Shown: positions 1-12,302, counted from the first letter of the stretch. The stretch is 64,000 bases of DNA from Sialis fuliginosa (GCA_961205875.1 OY540816.1:15138701-15202700), one strand, 5' to 3'. Program-made: numbers and translations. The notes: generated by a model not told the origin, from the letters alone.

Positions 1-802
1 CTCTGTTTCTAGTGGAATTTGTATGTGAATAATTCTCGATTTAACAGACACTTGTGCTATTTAATATAGTAAACATTAACAAAGTAAACCAATCTTAGAA
101 TTTTATTATTATTTTTCATTCAGTAATTTTTCCAGACTCCTTTCTAAACAAACATAATTTTTCTACAACATGAAGTAAATAACACGATATGGCAAATATA
201 AAATAATTAATCTCAACACTAACTAATAATTAACTTTTAATAATTTGTGTGTATACCCCCCTCCCCCACCACTGTATAGTTGCCACAGGATGTGTCAATG
301 TATATTTGAACGATGTGTTGGAAATTTATGTACATATAATTAAGTTTAGCTTATGCATGCATGTTACTGTAGTAATTAGACACCACAAGAAAGTAATAGC
401 TCAGGTGCCCCGGTTGTAATAGATTGTCAGGTGGCGCGACACTATGTAAAATGTTTAATTACGATTATTAAATTATGCAAATAATAAATATTCCTAACGA
501 TATTGCTATGACGTTGTTATATCGAATTTTAGAGAACATTGTTATAAAATTTAAGGGTTTAACAAAATCTATTAGATGGTAATATTGACGTGATCTTATG
601 ATGACCTAAAAAGGTCTCGTTAAGGTAATTTTTTTTTAAACAAAAAACTATATATTTTATAACGGTATCTTAATCTACGAAAACAAAAGAAACTGTTGTC
701 TGAAATAATTTGATATCTTAATTTTTATACATTTAACAGAACAACTAGAGTTTTTAAAACTTTTTTATACGGTCGTTTTCGAGATCATTTACTAAAGACA
801 GA
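1..802. other. AT-rich intergenic DNA
   Basis: No coding frame with credible composition is visible. There is a short C-rich run near 257-270. A segment at about 656-755 is shared, diverged, with 42687-42785, so part of this interval is an unnamed interspersed repeat. Confidence 0.6.
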
Positions 803-1368
803 TAAGATACAGGCACCAGTATTGGATATTATTACCCCAGTAATGTCTATTTTTAAATTAAATGTACCGAATTAGAAATATTTTTTGATATTTGATTACT
901 ACCATTTCTGAATATTAATCAACATACATACATTAACTATCTTACAGCGTGATTTGATGACATTCAGCTGGTAGGTGTTAAAATGGTGGACATTTAAACT
1001 AATTATTAGTATAATTTATTATTAATTATTATAATATTATAGCAACTGCTTTACGTTGTTTCAAATTTGACGATTCTTTCTTTTACATCTTTTGTGTCGT
1101 AGTACTTATCATTTTGTAATCATTTGCAAGTGTCCATCATCACTGGTTTTACTTTATCCATTACTGGATAAAAAACATAAACAAAATAAAAGGATATAAT
1201 TTAAAAAACAAACTATATTTGGTGACTTTGGTAATTAAATTGATTAAATAAAAAGTGACTTTATTTTATAAGTAACATGAGTTCATGAGAATTACAAGAA
1301 AGAGCCTGCCAATCACAAAAATAGTAAACCTTGCTCTTATAGTGGCCATAACTGGTGCCAGTACCTTA
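803..1368 (+). mobile_element. Family A terminal-inverted-repeat element, full-length copy
   Basis: The element is about 566 bp. It runs from TAAGATACAGGCACCAG on the left to CTGGTGCCAGTACCTTA on the right, which are inverted repeats of one another. The outer TA on each side fits a TA target duplication, as in Tc1/mariner relatives. It has no coding capacity and would need a transposase from elsewhere. The interior recurs at 5625-5815, 44363-44900, 49000-50929, 52875-53255 and 53323-53420, with a 33-bp scrap at 26952-26984. Superfamily is inferred only from the TA. Confidence 0.75.
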
Positions 1369-2194
1369 GACATTGCAAAATTTTCTATCAAACCTCTTTT
1401 TCATATATTAAAGGTCTAAAAAGGCAAATATTCATCAAAAATCACTTGATGAAAAGTAATTCAATCATTAACTTAAACATTATACTTTGTCATAAAAATA
1501 ATATATTGTTCAATAATGTAATACATTTTCAAAAATATTTAATTAATTAATTTTCATATAAAAACACCCATCTTTTAGAAACTATTATAAGTAGGTATAA
1601 CGGCATTCAACTTTGATATTAAAACCGTATATGAATTAATATCTTCTCAAGATCTTGAAATTCAATTATAAAAGTTCGAAACCCCCTATTAGAATATTAA
1701 TATTTTTGTGTAAATAAATCCACCGTTTAATATATCCGATGAAAGTAAACGTGTACACACAAAAAACTTATTTGCATTCTAAATTAGTTGACTTGTACTC
1801 ATATACAAACATCTAAGCTCGCTGACAAGTTTTGAAAGCAGCGATCTTTAATGGAGTCTGAAAATGGAAAGGAAATTAAAAACTTTTTAATTTACGTAAG
1901 CATTACCTTTAGATAAATGCATTGACTTTTCGTTTTTTGAAAATTGAATTTTATTCATGGCATGTTTTTTTTAGTATTTTAATCTATTTTTATGTAAATA
2001 ATGCTAATATGAACATAAATGTTTCACAAATTTAAAAATCAAAGTGTCACCAGATTTCACCAGCATATAAAATGATTTTTAAGAAATGTTTAGCCAAAAT
2101 AATAATGCTTCACCACTTTAGTTGGGAATCTTGGTTTTAAGAGATAGTCAATATTTAGTATTATATATCAATTTTGAGACCCTCCACAGGCCAT
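1369..2194. other. AT-rich intergenic DNA
   Basis: No gene, RNA gene or clear inverted repeat seen. A B-box-like string near 1673-1683 has no matching A box upstream. Confidence 0.55.
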
Positions 2195-2502
2195 GATAAT
2201 TTTTTTTACCAAATCTAATGAATTAATTTTGTAGATCAGACTTTTCTCTTCAATTTACTTTTTTTTTGTATCGCTGTATGACCATTTGTGACTGAGTTAT
2301 TTGGAATCAATTTAATCGTCCATAACTAGGGCATAACTAAACAACTAGAACTATCGTAAAAATTCCAAAGGCAGATTTGGAAAGCTGAACTAACTCGGTC
2401 AAAAATGATTGTACAACGATTAAAAAAAATTGCAAATTGAATATAAGTCTGATCCACAAATGTCATTTATTAGATTTAGTAAAAAAAATAATTAAATATC
2501 CA
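2195..2502. repeat. Fold-back repeat with ~100-bp arms
   Basis: The left arm (about 2195-2300, containing ACCAAATCTAATGAATT and GATCAGACTT) is matched in reverse complement by the right arm (about 2395-2502, containing AAGTCTGATC and TTAGATTTAGT). The arms are about 75-80% alike by eye. There is no coding content, and the outer ends are blurred, so no target duplication was found. It is probably an old non-autonomous DNA transposon. Confidence 0.6.
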
Positions 2503-5333
2503 AATATACGTAAGATAAACATAGACCGGTTAAAAATACAAGACTTTTTTAAAATTAATTACAGAAAATGGGACTGGCGGTATAAAATAAGGTCTTAATC
2601 TGAAAGCTTTAAATTATACATTGTAATTATGTTAAGAAAACAAAACTCTTAATTTTCAGTATTATCTATGTATAATAGACTCAGCAGTCGTCTCGTCTGC
2701 CACCCTAAAGGTCAGAATCGCTTACAACAGATTCAAAAATATTAAGACAAACATCATCGGTTATCTTTTTCTAGGGCGGAATGTCAAATATTTATTGCCA
2801 CAAAATTTACTTATACAATTTTAAGCACATAAATATATATTAGTACTTTAAACGAATAGTAGATACTTTTTTATCTAGCAAATGAGTTTCAAATATATTT
2901 TTTTATTTGGTATATGGAGAAATGATTTAAATATTATAATAATCAAACGAGATGAGCCTTAAGTTTATGTGACTCTACCTCATATCCATAATAATAATAT
3001 TAAATGAACACTACATAAATATTTAGTTTATATTTTAACGCACATCTATTTTTAATGTTTAGTCAGTTTATTAATTTTATGAAACTTTAGCGTAATTTCC
3101 TGTTGGAGAAATATTGTCAAAGTTTTCCACGTTACAGTTGCGGTATTAGCATAAAATTTAATTAATATTTACGACAGCAAGAATACTGAACTTTTATTAG
3201 TATTTTCGATTCATAAATAACAGATATTAGGAGAATTTAATTTTCATTACAGGCAGTTGTATACTTTTATTAGGATGAACGCACCTATTTCTATCACAAA
3301 TAAAGATATTTTGGCAATTTAAATACTATATTAATGGTATTTATGTCAATGAATTCCTTAGAGTTTGTAGATTAAAATGAATTAGCTCAACATAAAAAAT
3401 AACTATTAATTGCAAGATTAATAAAAATATTTCTTTTAAAGCACACTGCTCGTAATAAATTTAGCAAATAAAATAATAAAAAGAATAAAATACTCATTAA
3501 AACGTCCATAATTTTATGAATAATTCATTTAATAAATAACTATTGAAAATAAATAGAAAAAATATTTACTGTATAGTATTTCAATTTATTCTATAATGCT
3601 AATATACTATACGTATTCTCTACGTTTGACAGAAACCAAAAACTATTTATTTTTGCCGCTTGATGGCGCTATGAGTATTGCTATACTGTTGAACGATGCG
3701 AGGGGAAATAAACTAACAGCCAGAGAGAAAATAATGAGTGTATGTTAACTTTATTTTACCTGCCTTAACGGCACACCTGATTTTTTTGTGCACATGTTCT
3801 TTTTGGTCGAATGTAATTATATTTATAATGTCAATAATAATAATATAATAGTAGTGACGTTAAAATATTCACTTTAAATCTACATCGTGAGTTCCGGCCG
3901 GAATTCCGATACACCTCTAGTAATAATATATAGACTGTATATCTATATAAAAGTTATATTGCGTGTTATAGTTTTCAGATTTGTTTCAATCCAATAGAAA
4001 CTTCAGATTTTAATTAATACTGTTTGGATGTATGCTAATTGGAGTTCGCCAAAGCACCTAAAAATACTAAAAAGATAAAAAGAAGTATAATTACGGTAAT
4101 CATAAAAAAATTCTGTTTTCTGTTAAAAACTCATCTGTGTCAGTGAACATGTGGAACAAAACAGGAAAAGAGGGAAATTGCTTAATTTGTGTTCGGTGGA
4201 GCTAACTCCGTTAAAAACTTGGAGAATCGATTTATGTCAGTGGCAGTAAACTTTAGCTCTGAGTCGTTATTACGTACTGTGTTTAGTCCGATTATGACCG
4301 AGTCTTTTTGCCAGATTTAATAACATTGTTGCCAACGCTATAACCATATATTTTTTTCAAATTACCTTTTTTATGTTTAGTTGTTACTTGTTTATAATAA
4401 AAAGATCGGATAAAGATCTCTGAGTAAATGAAAGCTTTTTAGATTAGGATGCACAAAAAAATTCTGTATAAAAACATTAAAAAACTAAAATAAAAGTTGT
4501 TTTCACTAGAAGTTTGGTTCTTTGTACATAATATAACAATATTATTTGAGATAAATTGTCATATATTATATCTAAAAAAAAACATTAAATTTAAATTTTA
4601 TCATAGTCTTCTTTGGCAGGATTACTGACAGTATGTGGGTTTGAAAGAATCAGAAACTCACTTAAATTACATTTTCATTTTACTCTAAAAACAACATTAA
4701 AACAATTTTATTAATGTATACCTATGTGTATTATTCGGGCAGTATTTATAAATTTATCTTCTTCCATTATGACATTTTCTGTATCAGTGCCTATTTCCAA
4801 TAATATAATTTAATATTAAATTTAATGTAATTGATATTTTCAAGAATCATATGTCAAACCCATGTCCTAAATCTACAATAATATCTGAAACATCAATAAT
4901 ACGAATAGCTTTTTAGAAAGACATAAATTCTTGAATACAATAAATAACATATTCTAACGTGTATTTTAAAAGACAAGCTTTGCGTTTGCACAATCTAATG
5001 GTTACACAAATGTTCATTTATTTTGTACAGTCATGTACATTCTAATGTTTGATAAAAGCTAATATAATATGACATTATATACACATAATACATGAAATTG
5101 CACTTTTGCTACAGTTTGATATTGGTAAAAATAAAATATAATAGTACGTTTTGACTATGAAGAACCGAGCAAAAAACATCGTTGCACTCGCCCTGTTCTT
5201 TCAATTATTTTGAGTTTAAAAATGAATTTGAGCTGATATTTTTAAGTATTATATAAAAAGTGATCAAATCATATTCACAATTTTTGAAGACAATACTTTT
5301 AGTCCTCAGTACGTCGACCCTTTTGTAAATTTA
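2503..5333. other. AT-rich intergenic DNA, no gene seen
   Basis: Nothing codes convincingly. A GGCCGGAATTCC-rich patch near 3893-3906 and a GGAGCTAACTCC hairpin near 4197-4210 are isolated. A short AT segment ending in GTAGTGACGTT near 3836-3862 recurs at 8790-8818. Confidence 0.5.
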
Positions 5334-5490
5334 TTACCATATTTCTGAAACTTCGCGAATGGCTTCTTTTTGTCGAGTCTTAACTGTTTTATTTGCGAAA
5401 ATTCTTAAAAATTGGGCATTCTCGAACGTGCAGCCGCGGAATATTCCGGGTGACGAACTGGAAAAACGGCCCATTTGTCGGACAAAATGA
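5334..5490. other. GC-richer patch with open frames on both strands, unrecognised
   Basis: Unlike its AT-rich surroundings, this patch has balanced composition. On the minus strand a 46-codon frame runs from ATG at 5474 to TAA at 5334. It has a serine run near its start and a charged end (KTRQKEAIREVSEIW). On the plus strand a 43-codon frame runs from 5359 to 5490. Both could be a fragment of an exon or of a repeat. I do not recognise either product, and no splice context settles it. The neighbouring family A fragment suggests transposon debris. Confidence 0.3.
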
Positions 5491-5624
5491 TCAGTGGTTT
5501 GTAAGTAATATAATATGCTGAGAAAATTGAAAAAACAAATTTTCGGAAAATAATAGTTGGCCGATCACCTAGTTTGCCACCTCCAATATGTCAAAATAAC
5601 GAGGTTATTATAGTTTATTACATT

Positions 5625-5815
5625 ATCCATTACTGGAAAAAAACACGAACAAAATAAAAGGCTATAATTTAAAAAACAAACTATATTTGCGAGACTTTGG
5701 TAATTAAATTGATTAAATAAAGACTTACTTGTTTTAGTAGTAACATGAGTTCATGAGAATTACAAAAAAAGCCCGTAAATCACAAAAATAGGCCATAACT
5801 GGTGCCAGTACCTTA
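5625..5815 (+). mobile_element. Family A element, 5'-truncated copy
   Basis: This matches the right-hand third of the copy at 803-1368, from TTATCCATTACTGG to the terminal CTGGTGCCAGTACCTTA. The left part is missing, so the element cannot be mobile. Confidence 0.75.
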
Positions 5816-6685
5816 TTTTACTATAAAAATAAAATAAATATAATTTACAATTTCTTCTGAAGTGGTTGACATCATATTCTATATCACAATAATTAATACA
5901 ATATTCTATGGAAGCATATATATAATGTGTAATATATAATATACATATATATTATCTACATATGCATTTATTGATTACAAGACCAGGTCACAGACAATGA
6001 AGGTTACATTGACCCCAGCATTTTGATTTTATCTCATTCGGTTACAAACGTGAGCACAATTATCTAAGTCAGCACAATCCGGACGTGTGACATTTATAAA
6101 TGGCTGCAGAGTCTCGCTCCGGAGCTACTCATGGATGTCTATCGGTGATTTATTTCAAATAAAAATATGTTCCTATACTGAATTACAATACCTTGAGTGC
6201 ATAGCTTGAAGGTCTGTTTGTCACGTCATGCTTGTTTATTTTCTGTCAGATGCACTATCTGAAAATAATGCATAACAGCTCCTTTTCAAAGAGTAACCTT
6301 TGAACTTTTCAGAAATGTATATTGCATAATTTAATGTTTGAAAAGTTACATTGTGTATTGGTCATGAATTCTAGGAAGGTACTTCTAACACAGGGCTGGC
6401 CATCTCGCAGCCGCGATGCTCTTATGTGCGGCCCGCGACTACGTATAAACTAATTATGTTTATATAATGTTTATTTTAATTATCAGGTGTTTCACAATGA
6501 TTGAGGTTGGTTTTAATTTCCCGTTGTTTTCTTTAAAATATTGTTATATTTATGTGACTTAACTACTTATAAATTTATTTAATTGATAATTTTGTTTTAT
6601 AACATAATAAAAAATTAGAATTTTAAGTATTTTTGTGAATAAATAAAACCATTATTTATTAGTATCTATAAATATTGTAAATATA
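5816..6685. other. AT-rich DNA with an isolated hAT-like end
   Basis: No gene seen. At about 6392-6430, CAGGGCTGGCCATCTCGCAG followed by GC-rich sequence looks like one end of a hAT-type element. No partner end was found downstream, so it is at best a broken copy. Confidence 0.45.
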
Positions 6686-7221
6686 TGTCGGAGCGTGTAA
6701 AATTATTACATAAGATGGTGGCATCGCCACGTCTCACGCACTGTCACTAATATGCTCTCCTTTCGTCGTTCATCAATAAAACAAACACAAATCAACAATA
6801 TTGTCCTTTTATCAACATTAATCATTAAGTTACAATTACAAAATCACACATTGCCTTTTCATTAACTTCACAAGATCTTTAAATTATAGAAAATAACACT
6901 AATCGAATGTTTTTATAACAATTATAAATACACAGAATATTATGTGACTGCCAAACACTGTAATTGCAGTTCAGGTGTGACATAACACATTTCAAGTGTG
7001 TCGTAACACGTTTAAAGACACGATAACGTAGGCCGCTGAGCCAGAACTGGTTGACTGCCGTCTCTCCAAATTGACGGTCTCTTCTCTGCCCCTTCCAATC
7101 GACCTCCCACTTAGCGTGTCTCCTGATCTGCTGACTGGTTATTGGTGCTAACTTCTGATGGTCTGCGTCACTTCTACAGATTTAGCGCCAATTTGAAATA
7201 AATAATTTCCGCGCGCCGACA
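6686..7221. mobile_element. Probable solo LTR of a retrotransposon
   Basis: A 536-bp block begins TGTCGGAGCG and ends GCGCCGACA, the TG...CA form and short inverted ends of an LTR. It is much less AT-rich than its flanks (notably 7020-7220) and has an AATAAA near 6775. TATA stands on both sides and could be a 4-bp target duplication, but the flanks are simple TA sequence, so this is weak support. No gag or pol frame is adjacent, which fits a solo LTR left by recombination between the two LTRs. Gypsy or BEL type cannot be told. Confidence 0.55.
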
Positions 7222-7298
7222 TATATATAGAGTTAATATAGACTTTTTGTTTTATAAGCATTGATTTTTTTATTTCTATAAATTATTACAAAAATTAA

Positions 7299-7577
7299 TA
7301 ACAAAAAAATACTTGATAAAAATCGGCGAGCCTATTGGCTGCATACTGCATACATCCCTGGTCTAAATTATTATTGTTTGATATTGGAAATCGATAACAG
7401 TTATTAATAATAAACCTGTTATAAAAATTTATAACTGTATCACAGTAAGTTCATTAAATATTAAATAAACACTAATTTTGGGTAAAATTTTTGGAATGCT
7501 GTAGCTACCTCACAAAAAGTTTCCTTATACATGTTCATATGAAGTTTTATTCTTAGTTGTAAATCAGCCTGTGTAAC
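7299..7577 (+). repeat. Family C interspersed repeat, copy 1 (partial)
   Basis: The copy shares an ordered series of motifs with 26367-26820 and 32837-33220: ACTTGATAAAAATCGGCG, ATAACTGTATCACA, TTAAATAAACACTAATTTT and a terminal TGTAAATCAGCCTGTGTA. It has no coding content. The left part present in the other two copies is missing here. Confidence 0.65.
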
Positions 7578-7977
7578 AACACAATTATCTATAGAATAAT
7601 TAAATAGTTTCATGTTTCTAATCTTAACATTGATTGTAAAACAACTACAAACATATATATAGAAACAGTAATAACCCTGCAGTCATAGGCATTAATTTGC
7701 TTTCATCAATTCAAATGGCTTCCTGTTTCAACATACGTTAATTACAAGGTCCTTCAGGAGTATTACCAACTGAGCGGGTATACACATATGTGTATTTACT
7801 CTATTTGTGTTGTTGTTGGGGCTTATCTTAATATGGTGTTAGTTCTAATAAGAATTTTGTACTAAAATAAAGAACGAAATAAAGAAACAAGTTTTAACTA
7901 TTTTAAAAATAAAAAATATTATTTTTATTGTTTCAATTATTTGAATGATGTTTTCGAATATATATAAATCAAAACAT
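7578..7977. other. AT-rich intergenic DNA
   Basis: No gene seen. The minus-strand frame starting near 8057 is low-complexity Phe/Ile/Lys sequence and is not called. Confidence 0.5.
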
Positions 7978-8271
7978 AGCCAAGTAAATGCACAGTACTT
8001 CCTCGTGTTAAATTCACCAGTTGACAATTTTAATCTAAATCTAAATACAAACGTCAAAATGCTATTTTGACCTTTGCATAATTTAGAATTAGATTTAAAT
8101 CGTCAAAAAAATTAAAATATACGAAAAAATTATCTTATGAAAAAATTCGAACTAATATTTTTTAGTAAAATTGTATAAAAATTAAATTGTTATAACACTA
8201 TCAGTTTTTATTTAAATTGTTGAATAATTGGCGAATTTAGCACGAGGAAGCACTGTGCATTTACTTGGCAG
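7978..8271. mobile_element. Inverted-repeat element sharing the family B terminus
   Basis: The left arm GCCAAGTAAATGCACAG...CTTCCTCGTG (7978-8015) is the reverse complement of the right arm CACGAGGAAGCACTGTGCAT...ACTTGGC (8234-8271). The right arm and its inner flank match the right end of the family B copy at 39280-39665. The central part (about 8057-8125) matches 57808-57875. It has no coding content, so it is a short non-autonomous element. Confidence 0.65.
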
Positions 8272-8762
8272 ATATTTTTTGTATTTAGTTTATATTTTAA
8301 AGTATGGATAGTAAAAAATATAACAGTAAATCACTGCCCTTAATACGCACCTGATATCAGCTGAACGAATTTATTACATTTGTACAATAACAAAAATATT
8401 CATAAGTGGAGTATTAAAAAAACCACAATATGAAATTCAAGTCTATAGATAGGTACCTGTATATACATATATGATAAATCTATATTTATTCATGCATGAA
8501 TGGATTGAATTCTAATAATAAGACGTGAATAAAATCTGCTGTAAATTTCATGAAAAAAGTTCAATAAAAATTTGATATATCCGTTTGGCTGAAACGATTT
8601 GTCGTGGAATTAAATTTTGAAATAAAAAAATCGATTTTATGCGAGACGATTTTATGTCACATCTATCATTTGACTTGTAATGTAACAACCTTAAATTTAA
8701 ATTAACGCAAAAAAAACTTTCGAAGAAATGTTATAAAAGTTTTATTTGAATTGTTTGTATGT
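8272..8762. other. AT-rich intergenic DNA
   Basis: No gene or repeat structure recognised. Confidence 0.5.
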
Positions 8763-9138
8763 CAGGGCCGGTTTTAGTTATAGATATTATTATTAATAAT
8801 ATAATAGTAGTGACGTTCGAAATATAATTAATAACAGCTTAATTGTGTAGGCATCAGATTTTTTTTAAAAGGTATATTTCAGAATTTTTAATTTAAAATA
8901 TCAATATTTTTACATTATATTATTATATTTTTAGCCTAAGGATGATTCTATGATTCGAAAAGCTTGCTATTACTTTTTTTTAAATAAATTTCTGTCGTCT
9001 ACACAATTAAGCTGTTATTATTGATATTATTATAATATATTATATTCTAATAATTAAGCTGTTTTTTCATGTAGTTGTCTGCCACTCTTCCTTGGCCTGG
9101 CATCTCAGGTGGTCACCCCCCCTTTAAAGCTGGTACTG
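8763..9138. mobile_element. Candidate hAT-type relic containing a second inverted repeat
   Basis: The left end CAGGGCCGGTTTTAG and the right end AAAGCTGGTACTG are imperfect inverted repeats. No target duplication is seen, so the outer element is tentative. Inside it, TAACAGCTTAATTGTGTAG (about 8829-8849) and its reverse complement CTACACAATTAAGCTGTTA (about 8999-9018) bound an internal inverted-repeat unit. Confidence 0.4.
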
Positions 9139-9630
9139 ATTCTGGTATACGAGATAATATAATTAACGACATAACGAATTTATTGATTTTTAAGCCTAGA
9201 TGCTGCAATCTCATTAAAGTTTCGTACAAAAACATAAAAACTTTAGTAATAGCTGTAAATTTACTATTTTTGTTCACAATAAATAATAAAACGATTAAAG
9301 AAAAACTTCGTAAGACATTATTAATCCATGCATTTTACTTTAAAATTCTCAGAAATTATTTACTAAATTTAAAAATAACTTTAATAATCTATTAAAACAT
9401 TAGTCTCTTATTTTTTATTCTGTTTACTATGAAAGTTTTCTTACCTTCTGCATGATTTAGCTTTTGAATATTCTATAATGAAAACTTTTGTCCATGTTGA
9501 AAATACGTCTAATCTCTAAATACATAAAATAGTTATAGTAGAATTTGAATAATATAAAGTATAATGCTGCGATAAACGAAAAACTCTACATTGTTGAAAA
9601 TAGTACTTGTTTCTTTGATTTTTCACTAGG
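9139..9630. other. AT-rich intergenic DNA
   Basis: No gene seen. A 106-codon frame at 9075-9395 starts inside the preceding relic, is rich in Leu/Ile/Lys/Asn and is judged chance. Confidence 0.5.
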
Positions 9631-10316
9631 TAGGGGAGAGTGGGGTAGTTACGAACACGTAAGGAAAAATCATATAAATTAAAACTTGAGTAAGAAACCA
9701 ATAGATGCATTATGTATTACAATCAATTTTAGTAAAATATAAGAACAAAATAAACATTAAAGAATATAACAAAACCTAAGGTGTTCGTGTTTACCCGACT
9801 AGTATGGGGTAAACACGAACAGTGAGATAATTAAACCTAATTGATACAAACGTCGAAGCGAAAGCCTCTGAATGTACTTTGACCATTGTCACATTTATCA
9901 TGTGCCCATAAATATTTCACTTGTAGCACAGTACCTAGTCTTCAACAGGAGGATATTTGTCATCATAACAAAAATAATTATTTTCTTTATCAACTCTTTT
10001 TTTTTTGCTTGGTACTTCACAGGGCCGTAACTAGAGGTTCGAGGGCTTTTTTCGTAGTCAACTTTGATTTTACACTTATTACTTATTTTAATGACCTTTT
10101 CCCCTCAATCGCAATTAATCAATACTCACCCTAATTTTTACACTGTTGTGGGGGGGGGGGGGCAGGGCACGGTTACGGCCCTGGCACTTCATTAGTTTTA
10201 TTCATTTGGTTATTCTTTTTAAAATTACTACGATTCCTTATACTTTTTCTATAGTTCTAGTTTTCATCAGTATTATTTTATAAAGAGAACATTTGCGATT
10301 ACCCCACTCTCTCCTA
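9631..10316. mobile_element. GGGGAGAGTGGGGTA inverted-repeat element
   Basis: The left end TAGGGGAGAGTGGGGTA (9631) and right end TTACCCCACTCTCTCCTA (to 10316) are inverted repeats with TA at the outer edge. Near the left side is a hairpin whose arms read GTGTTCGTGTTTACCC and GGGGTAAACACGAACA (about 9780-9822). The element has no coding content. It is interrupted by a hAT-type insertion at 10020-10183, so it is the older of the two. Confidence 0.65.
10020..10183. mobile_element. hAT-type short element nested in the 9631-10316 element
   Basis: The ends CAGGGCCGTAAC and GTTACGGCCCTG are perfect 12-bp inverted repeats. They are flanked by GTACTTCA and GCACTTCA, an 8-bp target duplication with one mismatch, which is the hAT hallmark. 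The interior is non-coding and includes a run of 13 G near 10150-10162. An 82-codon frame that crosses this element (9886-10134) is a chance frame. Confidence 0.75.
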
Positions 10317-11965
10317 CATAAGTTTATTCCAAACAGATCAATTCTATAGAATCCTTTTTGAGCTATAATACCGATAGGAATGTTGAAATAAGTTAGCTAA
10401 GGCCATGTTTTTATATTTTTAGTGCCATTTTTTGTGGCGTGCCATCACAAGCCACTGTTACAGTGGTAACTAACCCTCGTCTCTTTGATAGTTTGCGGTT
10501 GTTGAAATCGAACAATAATCGATAATAATAATTCCACTGATTTGGTTATACATTTTAACGGTAATAATTTGTATAAACAAATTTATTTTGTCTTGCTTTA
10601 GCCCCTTCGCGCCCCCTCTGAAAAAAATGTGTACATATTTTATTAGAAGACATCTTTTTACATAATCAGTAAAAATTTCAAGTTTCTAGCTTATTTACCA
10701 TACGAGATATTTTGCTCAGACTGAAAAGGACGGACGGACGACAAAGTGAGATTAACATGGTTCCTTCGGAACCTTAAAAATAAATTCTTTGGTAAAGTTA
10801 AACAAAATAATGGAATGAAATTAGAAATAAAGTAATGACAATTTTTGTTACGTTGGCACTTTTGGCATTTTCTAATTAAATAATTGACCACGCTACTATT
10901 ATAATAATAGTTCACCATTGAATACATATATGTATAATAGTAACTATCAATTCTTGTCCCATACAATATTAAAAATTGACCATTCAGAGGATTTTTTAGC
11001 GTGCTATTCAAAATTCAAGTGCCACCAGATGGTACGAAAGTTAAATGCTTTATTGCATATAAACTAAAATGAGAATCTCATATGGTAATGCCTTTTCACT
11101 ATTCGCTTACTAAGTCAATAACGTTATAAAATATGTTGTTAATGCAGATTTGTTCATGAGGTGATAAAGATCATTTGTGCATGTAAGAAACGTTGCACAA
11201 ATTGTTTAAACAATGACCAAAAAAGTTTCAAGAATAGCATTATTTATTTTTCACCACCATGTAGCGAAAATGAAGCTAGATACAATAAAATGACCCAGAA
11301 GAATTTTTTTTTTGTTTAGACGTGAAAATAACTATTTTTTGCACTAGAGAATTTTATGCTCTACAAAATATGTTCTGAGGCATTTTATCATAGCTTGCTT
11401 AGTTTTCGGAACATAGGCGGTGAAAGGTATAGAAATGCTATTCCTGAATATTATTTTTTTTTTAATCAATATGCGCAATGTTTCTTAAATATATTCACAA
11501 ATGTTCTTTATCCCCTAATAAACAAATCCGCATCAATAAAATATTTATATTTTACTATTATAAATAATAATACAACTGATTTTCGTAATTGCATTGTAAT
11601 ATATTAATTTAAAAAACTTTGTTTACTATTTTTGTTTTATAACTCTTTCATTAGATAGATAAAAACATCGCACTCATTATTTGCCACTGGATTAAATGTG
11701 CCACAAACATAAACACTCATTTATCTAATCATACTGTTATCTGTGAAAAACTCTCCATACAATGCCTAGACAGTTCGTGACGTAAGTGCATTTTTTAGAG
11801 AGAAGTAACTCTCACGAGTGGTATGTAAATAGATAGGTATTGCTACCGATATGTTTCTAATCATGTTTACAATCTCAAACTGGCTGCAGGAATTTTGAAT
11901 ATGATCATTATTGATCATATGGTATGTTTTTATTAGAAAATTTTGTTTTTTGCCCTACTTTTAAT
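10317..11965. other. AT-rich intergenic DNA
   Basis: No gene recognised. Frames at 10691-11011 (minus) and 11356-11607 (plus) have chance composition and no domain features. A GCCCCTTCGCGCCCCCTC patch near 10602-10619 stands alone. Confidence 0.5.
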
Positions 11966-12302
11966 CAGTGGCGTATTTACGTTAAGTGCCGCCCTGGGCA
12001 AAAAAAATTGGCGCCCCTCTACCAAGGAAAAAATATAATTTATTTTTTGATAGAAGTCAGAATTACTATATGAACTGAAAAGTGATAACTGTTTTTATAA
12101 GTGATGTAGAACAAAATTTTTTTATTAAACAAAAAGTTTGGATTACATAAAAACCTTTTTTTTAGGCGCACTACTAATTTTGTGTCTTCCTATTTTTTTT
12201 AATATTCTGTATTAAACTGAAAGAAACTAAATAATCTGCCGCCCCTCTCAGCCTTCCGCCCTAGGCCATGGTCCCCATGGCCCCATGGTAAATACGCCAC
12301 TG
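11966..12302. mobile_element. hAT-type short element with perfect target duplication
   Basis: The ends CAGTGGCGTATTTAC and GTAAATACGCCACTG are perfect 15-bp inverted repeats. The flanking octamer CTTTTAAT is identical on both sides (11958-11965 and 12303-12310). This identifies a hAT-superfamily insertion. At 337 bp with no open frame it is non-autonomous. The GC-rich subterminal stretches (GCCGCCCTGGG and GCCGCCCCTCTC) also mirror each other. Confidence 0.85.

Noticed and set aside
1673-1683. B-box-like AGTTCGAAACC as a tRNA gene
   Set aside because: There is no A box at a workable distance and no cloverleaf.
9075-9395. 106-codon frame
   Set aside because: It begins inside a transposon end and continues into AT-rich Ile/Leu/Asn sequence with no domain features.
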